Assembly (NCBI GenBank): GCA_017452945.1
Contig: JAFTLD010000071.1
Location: forward strand, 1 to 37,537
Source of the DNA: Clostridia bacterium
Lineage (GTDB): Bacteria > Bacillota_A > Clostridia > Oscillospirales > CAG-272
DNA: 37,537 nt
Direction: 5' to 3'
In this document: positions 1-7,343 of the stretch, piece by piece
How the letters are laid out: every line of letters starts with the position of its first letter
Numbering within the stretch: position 1 is the stretch's first letter
Position numbers and translations under genes: made by a program
Notes under the pieces: generated by a model
What the model saw: the letters and a program-made list of their open reading frames with translations, nothing else
Told to the model about the DNA's origin: nothing
Database searches by the model: none

Positions 1-2
1 AC

Positions 3-32
3 CCACGGGACCCATTTATGGGTAGTAAGTAA
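3..32 (+). CDS. tnpA: IS200-like transposase TnpA, C-terminal end only (partial)
   Basis: Reading frame 3 encodes PRDPFMGSK and then TAA at 30-32. This resembles the short DPFTG-type tail common to IS200/IS605-family TnpA (Y1 HUH transposase). The rest of the gene lies before the window, so no catalytic residue can be seen. The assignment rests on this tail, on the hairpin at 113-131 placed as an IS200 right end, and on the matching left end of such an element at the other edge of the window. Confidence 0.5.
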   Translation, partial: PRDPFMGSK

Positions 33-131
33 CAGTTGCATGGCTGGCAGGCCAATTGACGGCGCACTTGTGCGCAGCCAGTATTATTAGGGCTATGCCC
101 GAAACTGAAATACCACCCGCTATGCGGGTGG
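33..131 (+). mobile_element. Right end of an IS200/IS605-like element with subterminal hairpins
   Basis: After the tnpA stop there are three compact hairpins: GCGCAC/GTGCGC (62-67/70-75), GGGC/GCCC around position 96, and a perfect 8 bp stem CCACCCGC-TAT-GCGGGTGG (113-131). IS200-family elements have no terminal inverted repeats and instead carry subterminal hairpins recognised by TnpA. The last hairpin resembles in form the AACCACGCGA-TAG hairpin at 37413-37435. The exact cleavage point cannot be placed from this sequence alone. Confidence 0.55.
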
Positions 132-151
132 ATATTTATTTGCAGTATGTG

Positions 152-189
152 AAAAAATCCTCCCCAACCATCACGGAAGGGGAGGATTT
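152..189 (-). terminator. Rho-independent terminator of murA
   Basis: A perfect 11 bp stem (AAATCCTCCCC at 155-165 with GGGGAGGATTT at 179-189) is followed on the minus strand by a run of six T. It lies 19 nt past the murA stop. Confidence 0.85.
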
Positions 190-208
190 ATTTGTATATT
201 ATTTCCAA

Positions 209-1468
209 TTATTCGTCTACCTTTTTGATATCCGCACCAAGGGCTGCCAGCTTGCCGACGATGTTGTCATAGCCGCGTTCGATCAGCGAGATCTTGGAAA
301 TCTGCGAGGTGCCGCTTGCGCGAAGCGCCAGAATGATCATGGCCGCGCCTGCACGCAGGTCGGTGGAAACCACGGGCGCACCGGACAGCTTTTGGCTGCC
401 TGTGAAGGATGCGGTTCTGTCCGCAACCGAAATATTAGTTCCCATTTTTTGGAATTCGTTGATGTATCTGAAGCGATTATCCCAAACCATTTCGCTCATG
501 CGGGAAACACCGTCTGCCACGCACATCAGCGCGCTGATCTGCGGGTGCATGTCGGTCGGGAAGCCGGGGTAGGGCTGTGTTACAACGTCGGTTGCGATCA
601 GCTTGCCGTCACCGTTTACCGTGATGGTATCGGTGCCGATTTCCAGCTTGACACCCATTCTTGAAAGCACCGAACAAACCGATTCCATGTGCTTGGGAAT
701 GACGTTGTGTACGCGTACGCAGCCGCCTGTAATAGCAGCCGCAGCCATATAAGTACCCGCCTCGATCATGTCGGGAATGATGGTATAGTTGCAGCCGTGC
801 AGGGACTTGACACCGCGCACCTTGATGCTGGGCGTACCCGCACCGCTGATGTCCGCACCGCAAGCATTCAGGAAATTGGCCATGTCCACAATGTGGGGCT
901 CCTGTGCTGCGCCCTCGATGGTGGTCACGCCCTCGGCAAATACGGATGCCAAAATGCAGTTGACGGTAGCACCGACGGAGGGAAGACGGAAGTAGATCGC
1001 GTTGCCGTGCAGACCCATGGGGGATACGGCATTGATGTAGCCGCTTTCAACAGAGATATGTGCGCCGAGTGCTTCAAAGCCCATCAGGTGCAAATCGAGC
1101 GGACGAACACCGAAATCACAACCGCCGGGATAGCCAACGTGTGCTGTTCCGAAACGGCCGATCTCGGCGCCGATGATATAAGCCGAGCCTCTGATCTTGC
1201 AGACAAGATCGTAAGGAGAGCAGCCGGGCTTGACGTTCTTTGTATTGATGCGGATGCGACACTTATCCAGATACTCCACCTCTGCACCCATGCCTGCAAT
1301 AATGTCCAGCAGCATAGCAATATCATTGACTGCAGGAACGTTGTCAATGATACAGGTATCCCCACAAAGCAGAGTTGCCGCAATGATGGGAAGCGCTGCG
1401 TTTTTCATGCCGTCAATATATACGTCGCCGTTCAGAGGAAGTCCGCCGTTGATGATGATTTTTTCCAT
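209..1468 (-). CDS. murA: UDP-N-acetylglucosamine 1-carboxyvinyltransferase (MurA)
   Basis: Cytoplasmic enzyme that transfers enolpyruvate from PEP to UDP-GlcNAc, the first committed step of peptidoglycan synthesis. The 419 aa length is normal for the EPSP-synthase-fold family. The N-terminal substrate-binding Lys-Asn pair is at 22-23. The catalytic-loop motif YPGGCDFGVRPLDLH places the reactive Cys at about residue 117, the residue fosfomycin alkylates, so the enzyme is not of the Asp-type resistant form. The C-terminal ERGYDNIVGKLAALGA matches the family. The ATG has GGAGAT 5 nt upstream. The gene is monocistronic between its own promoter (1575-1603) and terminator (152-189). Many Firmicutes carry two murA paralogues; which one this is cannot be told here. 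Confidence 0.95.
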   Translation of the reverse strand: MEKIIINGGLPLNGDVYIDGMKNAALPIIAATLLCGDTCIIDNVPAVNDIAMLLDIIAGMGAEVEYLDKCRIRINTKNVKPGCSPYDLVCKIRGSAYIIGAEIGRFGTAHVGYPGGCDFGVRPLDLHLMGFEALGAHISVESGYINAVSPMGLHGNAIYFRLPSVGATVNCILASVFAEGVTTIEGAAQEPHIVDMANFLNACGADISGAGTPSIKVRGVKSLHGCNYTIIPDMIEAGTYMAAAAITGGCVRVHNVIPKHMESVCSVLSRMGVKLEIGTDTITVNGDGKLIATDVVTQPYPGFPTDMHPQISALMCVADGVSRMSEMVWDNRFRYINEFQKMGTNISVADRTASFTGSQKLSGAPVVSTDLRAGAAMIILALRASGTSQISKISLIERGYDNIVGKLAALGADIKKVDE

Positions 1469-1574
1469 AATGATCTCCAGAAAAGCTTGGATTGGTGAGA
1501 GGGTGTCGTGTTCGCATCCGTGCCGAAAAACGGGGTTTTCGGTCGTAATCTGTCACCTGGGTGAGCGTGAATAT

Positions 1575-1603
1575 ATTATACCATATATTATAATATCCGT
1601 AAA
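1575..1603 (-). promoter_or_regulatory. Sigma-A type promoter of murA
   Basis: Minus strand TTTACG (1598-1603), 17 bp spacer, TATAAT (1575-1580). The implied leader is about 100 nt and contains a CCGAAAA/TTTTCGG stem (about 1530-1550), whose role is unknown. Confidence 0.7.
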
Positions 1604-1673
1604 TATATTATTATTACAATTTACAAAATATTAACAAATTAATTCCAATCTAAAATCGAATATCGTCATATCA

Positions 1674-1843
1674 TGTCGTACTAAAGCGACAGAACAACAG
1701 TTCTATTTGCGCTTAATCATTATCGCGATAAGAATAAATCATAACGAAAAAGATATAATAATGTCGAAAATACGAATAAAAGGTAAATACATTGTTCATA
1801 ACAAATGTCGTACTACGACATTATACGACGCACCACGACATTA
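1674..1843. promoter_or_regulatory. Cluster of palindromic TGTCG(TA)/(TA)CGACA sites, operator-like
   Basis: The 514 bp spacer 1469-1982 has no gene. Apart from the murA promoter and tandem terminators it holds a perfect 17 bp palindrome ATGTCGTA-C-TACGACAT (1805-1821), a looser TGTCG-N8-CGACA pair (about 1674-1691), and further single half-sites near 1760, 1829 and 1838. This pattern suggests binding of a dimeric regulator. I cannot name the regulator. The sites lie 70-270 bp upstream of the murA -35 box. Confidence 0.4.
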
Positions 1844-1880
1844 CACCTGCGTTAGAGGGCGCAAAAAAAGCGCAAAAAAA

Positions 1881-1897
1881 GCCCCGGAAACAGGGGC
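1881..1897 (-). terminator. Second, tandem terminator downstream of the DUF3810 gene
   Basis: Stem GCCCC (1881-1885) with GGGGC (1893-1897), followed on the minus strand by TTTTTTT and, after GCGC, a second T run. It sits about 40 nt beyond the first terminator. Confidence 0.7.
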
Positions 1898-1932
1898 AAT
1901 TACACCTTGGGACGACCGCTGTCGGCTCATGC

Positions 1933-1971
1933 AAAAAACACCCTCAAAGCCACTATATGCGGCCTTGAGGG
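1933..1971 (-). terminator. Rho-independent terminator of the pseudouridine synthase/DUF3810 operon
   Basis: CCCTCAAAGCC (1941-1951) pairs with GGCCTTGAGGG (1961-1971) with one mismatch. On the minus strand it is followed by GTG and six T. It begins 12 nt after the DUF3810 stop codon. Confidence 0.75.
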
Positions 1972-1982
1972 CGGGTGTTCAT

Positions 1983-3182
1983 TCAATTGGAAATTTTGCC
2001 GAGATGCTTGTAATAGGCGACGGTCAGGTCAACCACCATGCCGTAGCTGGCAGTACCCTCGGTGCCTTGGAATTTCAGAAACGTGTCGTTGACAGCGCCC
2101 GAAACCGAGCTTGCTTTGCTGTTTTGATACTTGGAAAAGAAGTCGTTGTAGGCGATCATTTCGCGGCGAACCTGCATGTCCAGTGTGTCCCTTGCCTTGG
2201 CGTAAAGCTCGGGGTTTGCGCGGTACAGCGCGTTGGCCACGTACTCGTACATGTTCAGGTAAGCGCAGTAGCGGATATATGCATCATCGGATTCGATGCA
2301 CACAAGAAAGGCAACCATGTTGGCCTCATCCTCCTTGGCAATGCCGCGCTGGTGTGCCAGCTCATGCGCTGCGGTATAGGGAATGGTGTAATCGGGGAAG
2401 GCGATATCAATGTTGGCTTCGCCCGTGAAGTAGGAATATACGCCCGTGATGTGCGTGTAGTTCATCAGCTCACTGAGCATGACGGGCTTGAGTCGGGAGT
2501 TGTAGTGATCGATAAAGCCGTGCTTTGCGCAAAAGGTGTCGTAGGCGTCCAGCAGCTTGTCATTCATTTCAGAGAGCGAGTAGGGCATGACCGAGAAATT
2601 TTCGGCATCATAGCTCACGTTCTCTTTTTCCTCATTGACCTTTTCCGCCAGTAAAAGCGCGGTCTGATAAAGCTCATCTGCGCTGACGTCTTGGCGGTCA
2701 AGCTCTAACTTTTTGTCAAGCGAGCTGCCGTGATAGCCGGTGGCGAAGGTGAAGACGAACATGGAAAGCGCAAGGCTGAGCACAGCCAGCAGAATGCCCA
2801 CAAAGCTCCAGGTGCTGCGCCAGGTGTCGCAGCGGTACTTGGCAGCGTACCAAACGGCAAGACCAAAGACGACGGGCAAAAGCAACAAGCACGCCTCACC
2901 CAGCGAAAAGGGGATCGGATTGGTCAAGGCGGCCAGCACGCGTCGGAACAGCTCACTGACGTTCTGGTTGAAGAAATCCGCAAAGCCGGGCCAAAGTCGT
3001 GCGGTCAGATAAATGAGCAGTGCCAAAGCACCGATGCCGTAGCACACAAGACACCAGATGGGCAGTCGTTCATGCTTGGGGTCAACCGCGCGCCACTCCT
3101 CCCGCTCTTCGGGCGAAAGGGCTGCCCATTCCTTGGCGGTGATCACGGATGGGCCGGCTTGTATTTGTTTTTTATTTTTCAT
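1983..3182 (-). CDS. DUF3810-family membrane protein with HExxH motif
   Basis: Predicted membrane zinc-metallopeptidase-like protein of 399 aa with no known substrate. Residues 1-40 are hydrophilic. Hydrophobic segments fall at about 42-60, 96-118 and 126-146. A long extracytoplasmic-type domain then carries AAHELAHQRGIAKEDEAN, with HExxH at 273-277 and downstream acidic residues, as in DUF3810. The start was set at 3182 rather than further upstream because its ATG overlaps the stop of the pseudouridine synthase gene (ATGA) and is preceded by GAGG, which suggests translational coupling. Two tandem terminators follow. The family call is from the HELAHQRG region and the topology; enzymatic activity is inferred only from the motif. 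Confidence 0.8.
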   Translation of the reverse strand: MKNKKQIQAGPSVITAKEWAALSPEEREEWRAVDPKHERLPIWCLVCYGIGALALLIYLTARLWPGFADFFNQNVSELFRRVLAALTNPIPFSLGEACLLLLPVVFGLAVWYAAKYRCDTWRSTWSFVGILLAVLSLALSMFVFTFATGYHGSSLDKKLELDRQDVSADELYQTALLLAEKVNEEKENVSYDAENFSVMPYSLSEMNDKLLDAYDTFCAKHGFIDHYNSRLKPVMLSELMNYTHITGVYSYFTGEANIDIAFPDYTIPYTAAHELAHQRGIAKEDEANMVAFLVCIESDDAYIRYCAYLNMYEYVANALYRANPELYAKARDTLDMQVRREMIAYNDFFSKYQNSKASSVSGAVNDTFLKFQGTEGTASYGMVVDLTVAYYKHLGKISN

Positions 3183-4099
3183 GAGTACCTCGGAAAATAT
3201 TGTTGGATGAGTTTTTGCATATCTTCGGCCACAGGTGCTGTCATGCATATGCGGCGATCTGAAAAGGGGAGAGGAAACTCCAGCGAGAGCGCGTGAAGCG
3301 CATGGCGGTCAATGCGCCCGTCAAGCGTGCCATACAGATCGTCGCCCAGAAGCGGATGTCCTATGTATGCAAAGTGTACGCGGATCTGATGCGTGCGTCC
3401 CGTGCGCGGGCGAACGCGCACAATAGAGAGTCCGTCCTGCGCGTCCAGAACCTCGTAGTCGGTGACCGACGCTTCGCTTGGGTCTTGCGAGTCGGGGCAG
3501 GTGACGCGCATGATCACGCTTTCCGCCTGTCTGCGAATACCGCAATCAATGGTATGTACAAGGCCGTCCACGGGCAGCTCACCCGTGACAATGGCAAGAT
3601 AGGTTTTTTGTACCTCTCCTGCCTTGATGGCAGCGGTCAGCTGGCCTGATGCCACCTTGTCTTTGGCGGCAAGCACGATGCCGGAGGTGTTGCGGTCCAA
3701 TCTGCCCATGGGACGAAATACAAAAGGAATGCCGTCCTTGGCATATCTGTATGCCAGTGCATTAGCCAGTGTATCATCGTGGTGATTGTGGGAAGGATGT
3801 GTGGGCATGTGAGGCGGCTTGTTCATGACGATGATATGATCGTCCTCGTACAGCACGTCAAGGGGGATATTGGCGGGTGGGATATTTTGTGAAGCACGCT
3901 CGGGCGTATCGTCAATGGCAAGCCCCAGTACGTCACCCTCGCACAGCACGCGTCGCACCGTGACGTGCTCCCCGTTCACCGTGATGCCGTTTTCTGTCTG
4001 CTTGAGCACGGTCAGCATACGTGAGGAGATAGAAAGCGTGTGCTGAACGTATGAGCGCACGGTTTTGCCGTGGTGTTCTGCATCAATGATAAATTCCAT
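3179..4099 (-). CDS. RluA-family RNA pseudouridine synthase
   Basis: Converts uridine to pseudouridine in rRNA (or tRNA). The 306 aa protein has an N-terminal S4-like RNA-binding segment (about 10-65), then the catalytic domain with MGRLDRNTSGIVL, where Asp135 is the expected nucleophile, and RTGRTHQIRVHF near residue 250. Whether it is RluC-, RluD- or YlyB/YjbO-like cannot be settled by eye. The start at 4099 has an AGGAGGGG site 5 nt upstream. An upstream in-frame extension of 33 codons runs through the -10 box of its promoter and was rejected. The gene is the first of a two-gene operon with DUF3810. Confidence 0.9.
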   Translation of the reverse strand: MEFIIDAEHHGKTVRSYVQHTLSISSRMLTVLKQTENGITVNGEHVTVRRVLCEGDVLGLAIDDTPERASQNIPPANIPLDVLYEDDHIIVMNKPPHMPTHPSHNHHDDTLANALAYRYAKDGIPFVFRPMGRLDRNTSGIVLAAKDKVASGQLTAAIKAGEVQKTYLAIVTGELPVDGLVHTIDCGIRRQAESVIMRVTCPDSQDPSEASVTDYEVLDAQDGLSIVRVRPRTGRTHQIRVHFAYIGHPLLGDDLYGTLDGRIDRHALHALSLEFPLPFSDRRICMTAPVAEDMQKLIQQYFPRYS

Positions 4100-4126
4100 A
4101 GCCCCTCCTTTTTGACCGTTTTTAGT

Positions 4127-4155
4127 ATTATACCATGCATTTGTGAATTTTACAA
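4127..4155 (-). promoter_or_regulatory. Promoter of the pseudouridine synthase operon
   Basis: Minus strand TTGTAA (4150-4155), 17 bp, TATAAT (4127-4132). Confidence 0.65.
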
Positions 4156-4174
4156 TGTGTATTGTGTGAATAAA

Positions 4175-4203
4175 ACATACCGCACGCTTCTTTTGCATAG
4201 AAT
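4175..4203 (+). promoter_or_regulatory. Possible sporulation (sigma-E/K-like) promoter of the SLH protein gene
   Basis: No good sigma-A promoter is visible in front of 4235. CATAGAAT (4195-4202) differs from the sigma-E -10 consensus CATACAAT at one base, and an ATA-containing -35 (ACATAC, 4175-4180) sits at a suitable distance. A TAGAAT hexamer overlaps it. Short motifs like these occur by chance, so this is tentative. Confidence 0.25.
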
Positions 4204-4234
4204 GTATCGAAATTCTTGAAATGGGAGAGTGAAT

Positions 4235-5533
4235 ATGAAATCTGTATGCAAAATTCTGATTGCCGTTGTGTTATGCGTATGCGCATTGACGGCGTTGTGC
4301 TGCGTGGGCACGTCGGCCGCCCCTCAAAAGCCGACACCGCTCAGTCCTGCCTTACACGTATTGGCAGCAGGGACGGACATGCGAGTAGCAGCACTTGTAG
4401 GCAATGAATACGCCTTTAGCAAGGATGATTTTGCCAGGGCTATGAATTTGTCATCCTTGGAGTATATTACCGTGACCGAATTGCCCGATCCCGAAAAGGG
4501 TGCCTTGTATATGGGCTCGGACGGTGTGGTGACGGGGCAGACCATCCGCGCGGGGGATCTGTCCTTGCTGACCTATGAGGCGGTATCGGATACGGTGGGG
4601 CAGAGCAGCTTTACCTTTACGGTCAACGGCAGTGCGTATGAGATTGCGTGTGTGATCTGCACGCTGGCAAGCATCAATGCTTCGCCCACAACTGCCGCGG
4701 TGCCTTCCGGTGCAATGTCACTGAAAGCCTACGCAAACACCACCGCGCACGGAGTGTTGGGCGGCTATGACCCCGAGGGCGACGCTTTGACTTTTGAGGT
4801 AGTCAGCTATCCGAAAAGCGGGTTGCTTTGCTTGACCGATACAGCGACAGGTGCGTACACCTACACACCCGGCAAGGACTTTGTGGGGCAGGACAGCTTC
4901 TCATACGTGCTGCGCGATTGCTATGGCAACTACAGTGCAGCCGGAACTGTCAGCGTCAGCGTGCAGGCATGCACGGTCAGCCGCAGCTATGACGATTTGG
5001 ATGGCAATGCTTGTCAGACCGATGCCTTGAATATGACAGAGCTTGGCTTGATGAGCGGCACGCAAAAGGGCAGCCTGTATTGCTTTGAGCCGAACCGCGA
5101 GATCAGCCGTGCGGATTTTTTGGTCACCGCTATGAACGCGGTGGGCATGACCTGCGCGCCCGTAGCCGGTACCGGTTTTGCGGATGATGCTGAAATCCCG
5201 GACGCTATGAAGGGCTACGTTAAGACCGCCTATGAAAAGGGCTACGTAAGTGCAACGAGTAAAAACGGTGGGCTGTATTTTGAGCCGAACGAGAGCATCT
5301 CGCGCGGTGAGGCAGCGGTCATTCTGTCAAATCTGATCGGTTACGCCAACCAAAAGATCCCTACCAACTTTACGGACACCGTTCCTACCTTTGCCGAGAA
5401 TGCCGTGGTGTCGCTGTATTCGCTGGGTGTTTTGCAAACGCCCACGGGAGAGGTCAATGCCGACGGCAGCATGACGCGCGGCGACGTGGCCAAGTGGCTG
5501 TCCAAGACGATTTCTTTGATCAAAGGAAATTGA
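4235..5533 (+). CDS. Secreted cadherin/Ig-like protein with S-layer homology (SLH) domains
   Basis: Exported protein of 432 aa, probably held at the cell wall or spore surface. A signal peptide (basic MKSVCK, hydrophobic core to about residue 22, Ala-rich cut near 27) is followed by a region without clear similarity. A cadherin-like repeat lies at about 160-245 (GYDPEGDALTFEV, then GAYTYTPGKDFVGQDSFSY), a pattern shared by tandem bacterial Ig/cadherin modules. Three SLH units then run from about 250 to the end (FEPNREISRADF, FEPNESISRGEA, DGSMTRGDVAKWL). SLH triplets bind pyruvylated secondary wall polymer. ATG 4235 is preferred over GTG 4229 because GGGAG lies 7 nt before it. The gene stands alone, between divergent and convergent neighbours. 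Confidence 0.85.
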   Translation: MKSVCKILIAVVLCVCALTALCCVGTSAAPQKPTPLSPALHVLAAGTDMRVAALVGNEYAFSKDDFARAMNLSSLEYITVTELPDPEKGALYMGSDGVVTGQTIRAGDLSLLTYEAVSDTVGQSSFTFTVNGSAYEIACVICTLASINASPTTAAVPSGAMSLKAYANTTAHGVLGGYDPEGDALTFEVVSYPKSGLLCLTDTATGAYTYTPGKDFVGQDSFSYVLRDCYGNYSAAGTVSVSVQACTVSRSYDDLDGNACQTDALNMTELGLMSGTQKGSLYCFEPNREISRADFLVTAMNAVGMTCAPVAGTGFADDAEIPDAMKGYVKTAYEKGYVSATSKNGGLYFEPNESISRGEAAVILSNLIGYANQKIPTNFTDTVPTFAENAVVSLYSLGVLQTPTGEVNADGSMTRGDVAKWLSKTISLIKGN

Positions 5534-5546
5534 GTATATCCGATTT

Positions 5547-5571
5547 CGCGGGCGATTCCTGAATCGCCCGC
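5547..5571. repeat. Solo copy of the GGGCGATTCCTGAATCGCCC hairpin repeat
   Basis: A perfect stem GCGGGCGATT-CCTG-AATCGCCCGC (5548-5571). The 23 nt from 5547 are identical to one arm of the element at 7200-7310. It lies just after the SLH gene stop and lacks a T run. Confidence 0.65.
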
Positions 5572-5597
5572 AGTTTCACATAAACAAGATTCTACGC

Positions 5598-5627
5598 AAA
5601 AACGCCCCACAACCGTGAGGCGTTTTT
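5598..5627. terminator. Bidirectional terminator between the SLH and XRE genes
   Basis: AAAAACGCC (5598-5606) pairs with GGCGTTTTT (5619-5627), with an inner CAC/GTG pairing. T runs flank the stem on both strands, so it serves the two convergent genes. Confidence 0.8.
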
Positions 5628-5634
5628 CGTATTC

Positions 5635-6714
5635 TTATAAGGTCTGCTTAAATGTTTTGTATTCCTCGTCCTCTCCAAAGAAGGCATCGAACGCACCCAG
5701 CATATGCTCCATTTTGAAGCCGCATGAGTATTCCTCCATCATCTCATCATTATGGATGTGCGAGAAATACAGGGTGTTGCGTGCGCTGACGCGGTGGTCG
5801 TCAACCTGTGCAACCTTTTCCACCTGCTCAAACAATGCTGCAAGGCTGTAAAGGGTTTCAAGACACGCTGCCTTGTCGCCTGTCTTTCTGTATGTGTGCG
5901 CAAGCGAAAGCATGGTAAAGAACTTATGCGTAGCGTAAAAATCGGGGCAACCGTCATCAAATACGGCAAGCAGATTGAGTCTGGCTTTGCAAAACGCAAT
6001 GCACTTGTCGAATTGCTCGGTTTCGCCGTAGCGCGAAGTCAGCATATCTAAATTCAGATCCATGGCAAGCCAGCAATCAAACAGATTCTTTTCTACGAAT
6101 CTTTCGAGTTCTTTATCATCGTGCTTGTGCGCGAGCGTACGGGCAATGCCTACGACGCGGAAATAATAGCTCTCACCGCTCATTTTGTCAATGACATCCA
6201 TTGCCTTGCCATATTCGCCGATTTCGGCATAGATGCGGTTGAGCATGTTGAGTGCGCGATCTGCCTGCTTGACGTCACCGCAATGATCCACTACCTCGGT
6301 GCACACCTTGATCGCCTTTTTGATTGCTTCAGATTTCTCGGTTTCATCCTGTGAGATACGGTTTATCATGGAAAGCGAAAAGGCAAGATTGATCTTGAGA
6401 TCGGGGCTGTTGGGAAACTTTTTAAGTCCTTCGCTCAAAATCTCAATTTCCTTATAGGTATCCATGCTCTCGTCGGCTGCCTTGATAATGGCGCTGATCT
6501 CCTGCTCGTGGCTATTCAGATAATAACCGAACAGACGGTCGATCGAAACGCCGAAATATTCGGCAAGGATGGGGAACATACTGACGTCGGGTGCGCACAG
6601 ATCGTTCTCCCATTTGGACACCGCCTGATCCGAAACGCCAAGCTTTTCGGCAAGCTGTGCCTGTGTGATCTTTTTCTCCTTGCGGAGTGTATAAATGTTG
6701 TTTCCAATGCTCAT
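5635..6714 (-). CDS. XRE-family transcriptional regulator with C-terminal TPR-like repeats
   Basis: A 359 aa DNA-binding protein. The N-terminal helix-turn-helix (about 5-58) reads TQAQLAEKLGVSDQAVSKWEND, a classic XRE pattern. From about residue 70 it is all-helical with TPR-like spacing, as in regulators that sense peptides or partner proteins. No membrane segment is seen. Its ATG overlaps the stop of the upstream ykgJ-like gene (ATGA), so the two are translated together. The target genes and ligand are unknown. Confidence 0.85.
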   Translation of the reverse strand: MSIGNNIYTLRKEKKITQAQLAEKLGVSDQAVSKWENDLCAPDVSMFPILAEYFGVSIDRLFGYYLNSHEQEISAIIKAADESMDTYKEIEILSEGLKKFPNSPDLKINLAFSLSMINRISQDETEKSEAIKKAIKVCTEVVDHCGDVKQADRALNMLNRIYAEIGEYGKAMDVIDKMSGESYYFRVVGIARTLAHKHDDKELERFVEKNLFDCWLAMDLNLDMLTSRYGETEQFDKCIAFCKARLNLLAVFDDGCPDFYATHKFFTMLSLAHTYRKTGDKAACLETLYSLAALFEQVEKVAQVDDHRVSARNTLYFSHIHNDEMMEEYSCGFKMEHMLGAFDAFFGEDEEYKTFKQTL

Positions 6715-7064
6715 ATAGGTTCTCCTGTCATCTTTTTTTGTGTTTCTTCCTCGGTCTTGATCATCACGTATGCGTGTACCAGTTCGTTTGTTTCCTGCTC
6801 GGAAAGATACCGTTCAGGCACGCAATGTTCGCATTGCAGCAGCTCGCTTGAACCGTACAGTCTGCAAATAAAAGGACGGTTTTCGTACACGGAGCATTTT
6901 CCATCAATCAAATGGGAACATATCGCACGTTCGGTATCATACGAATAGCCGCCCATTGCATTACTTTCTGATGGAGTGCACTGTACGCTGTTGGTGCAGC
7001 ACGCAAAGCAGCCTTGTTTACACGTTGACCGAGGAATCTTTTGATATATTTCTTCCAAATTCAT
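6711..7064 (-). CDS. YkgJ-family cysteine-cluster protein
   Basis: Small cytoplasmic protein, about 117 aa, of the YkgJ/UPF0153 type, thought to bind an Fe-S cluster or zinc. Cys pattern: TCKQGCFACC near residue 14, then ICSHLIDGKCSVYENRPFICRLYG, then CEHC. These match the family's conserved Cys and the RPxxCRLYG segment. Start uncertain: the most upstream ATG (7106) lies at the predicted transcription start and is unlikely. ATG 7091 or 7064 remain, both with weak ribosome sites. 7064 (MNLEEIYQKIP) was chosen because family members usually begin just before the first Cys cluster. The gene is first in an operon with the XRE regulator, and their functional link is unknown. Confidence 0.75.
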   Translation of the reverse strand: MNLEEIYQKIPRSTCKQGCFACCTNSVQCTPSESNAMGGYSYDTERAICSHLIDGKCSVYENRPFICRLYGSSELLQCEHCVPERYLSEQETNELVHAYVMIKTEEETQKKMTGEPI

Positions 7065-7110
7065 GGAATTGAGGGGGATCCAACCTTTCATTATTTTCGC
7101 CGGCATATTG

Positions 7111-7139
7111 ATTGTAGCATGAAAGATAAAGGTTTACAA
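7111..7139 (-). promoter_or_regulatory. Promoter of the ykgJ-like/XRE operon
   Basis: Minus strand TTGTAA (7134-7139), 17 bp, TACAAT (7111-7116). Transcription would start near 7104, which bears on the choice of start codon. Confidence 0.6.
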
Positions 7140-7199
7140 CATATCAAAAGGACAGTTTTGAGAAATAAAAATCAACCGTGGGTTGGATTACGGATGGAA

Positions 7200-7310
7200 A
7201 AACCGCGGGCGATTCCTGAATCGCCCCTACGAATATAGTGTCGCGACTTTATGATACCAAAGCCACAACGCAAACAGCTGTAGGGGCGATTCAGGAATCG
7301 CCCGCGGTTT
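7200..7310. mobile_element. MITE-like element with perfect 31 bp terminal inverted repeats
   Basis: Positions 7200-7230 and 7280-7310 are exact reverse complements over 31 bp, around a 49 bp centre with no coding capacity. Each arm also contains the palindrome GGGCGATTCCTGAATCGCCC, so each can fold alone. No target-site duplication was identified with confidence. The element sits between radA (ends 7344, minus) and the ykgJ promoter, and its hairpins could stop radA transcripts, since no ordinary terminator follows radA. Confidence 0.7.
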
Positions 7311-7343
7311 AACATCAACTAAAGCTTATTCCAAATATTCGAT

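Noticed and set aside
1707..2654. 315-codon plus-strand frame across the spacer and the DUF3810 gene
   Set aside because: Runs through the palindrome cluster and both terminators and then antisense to a convincing gene; no ribosome site.
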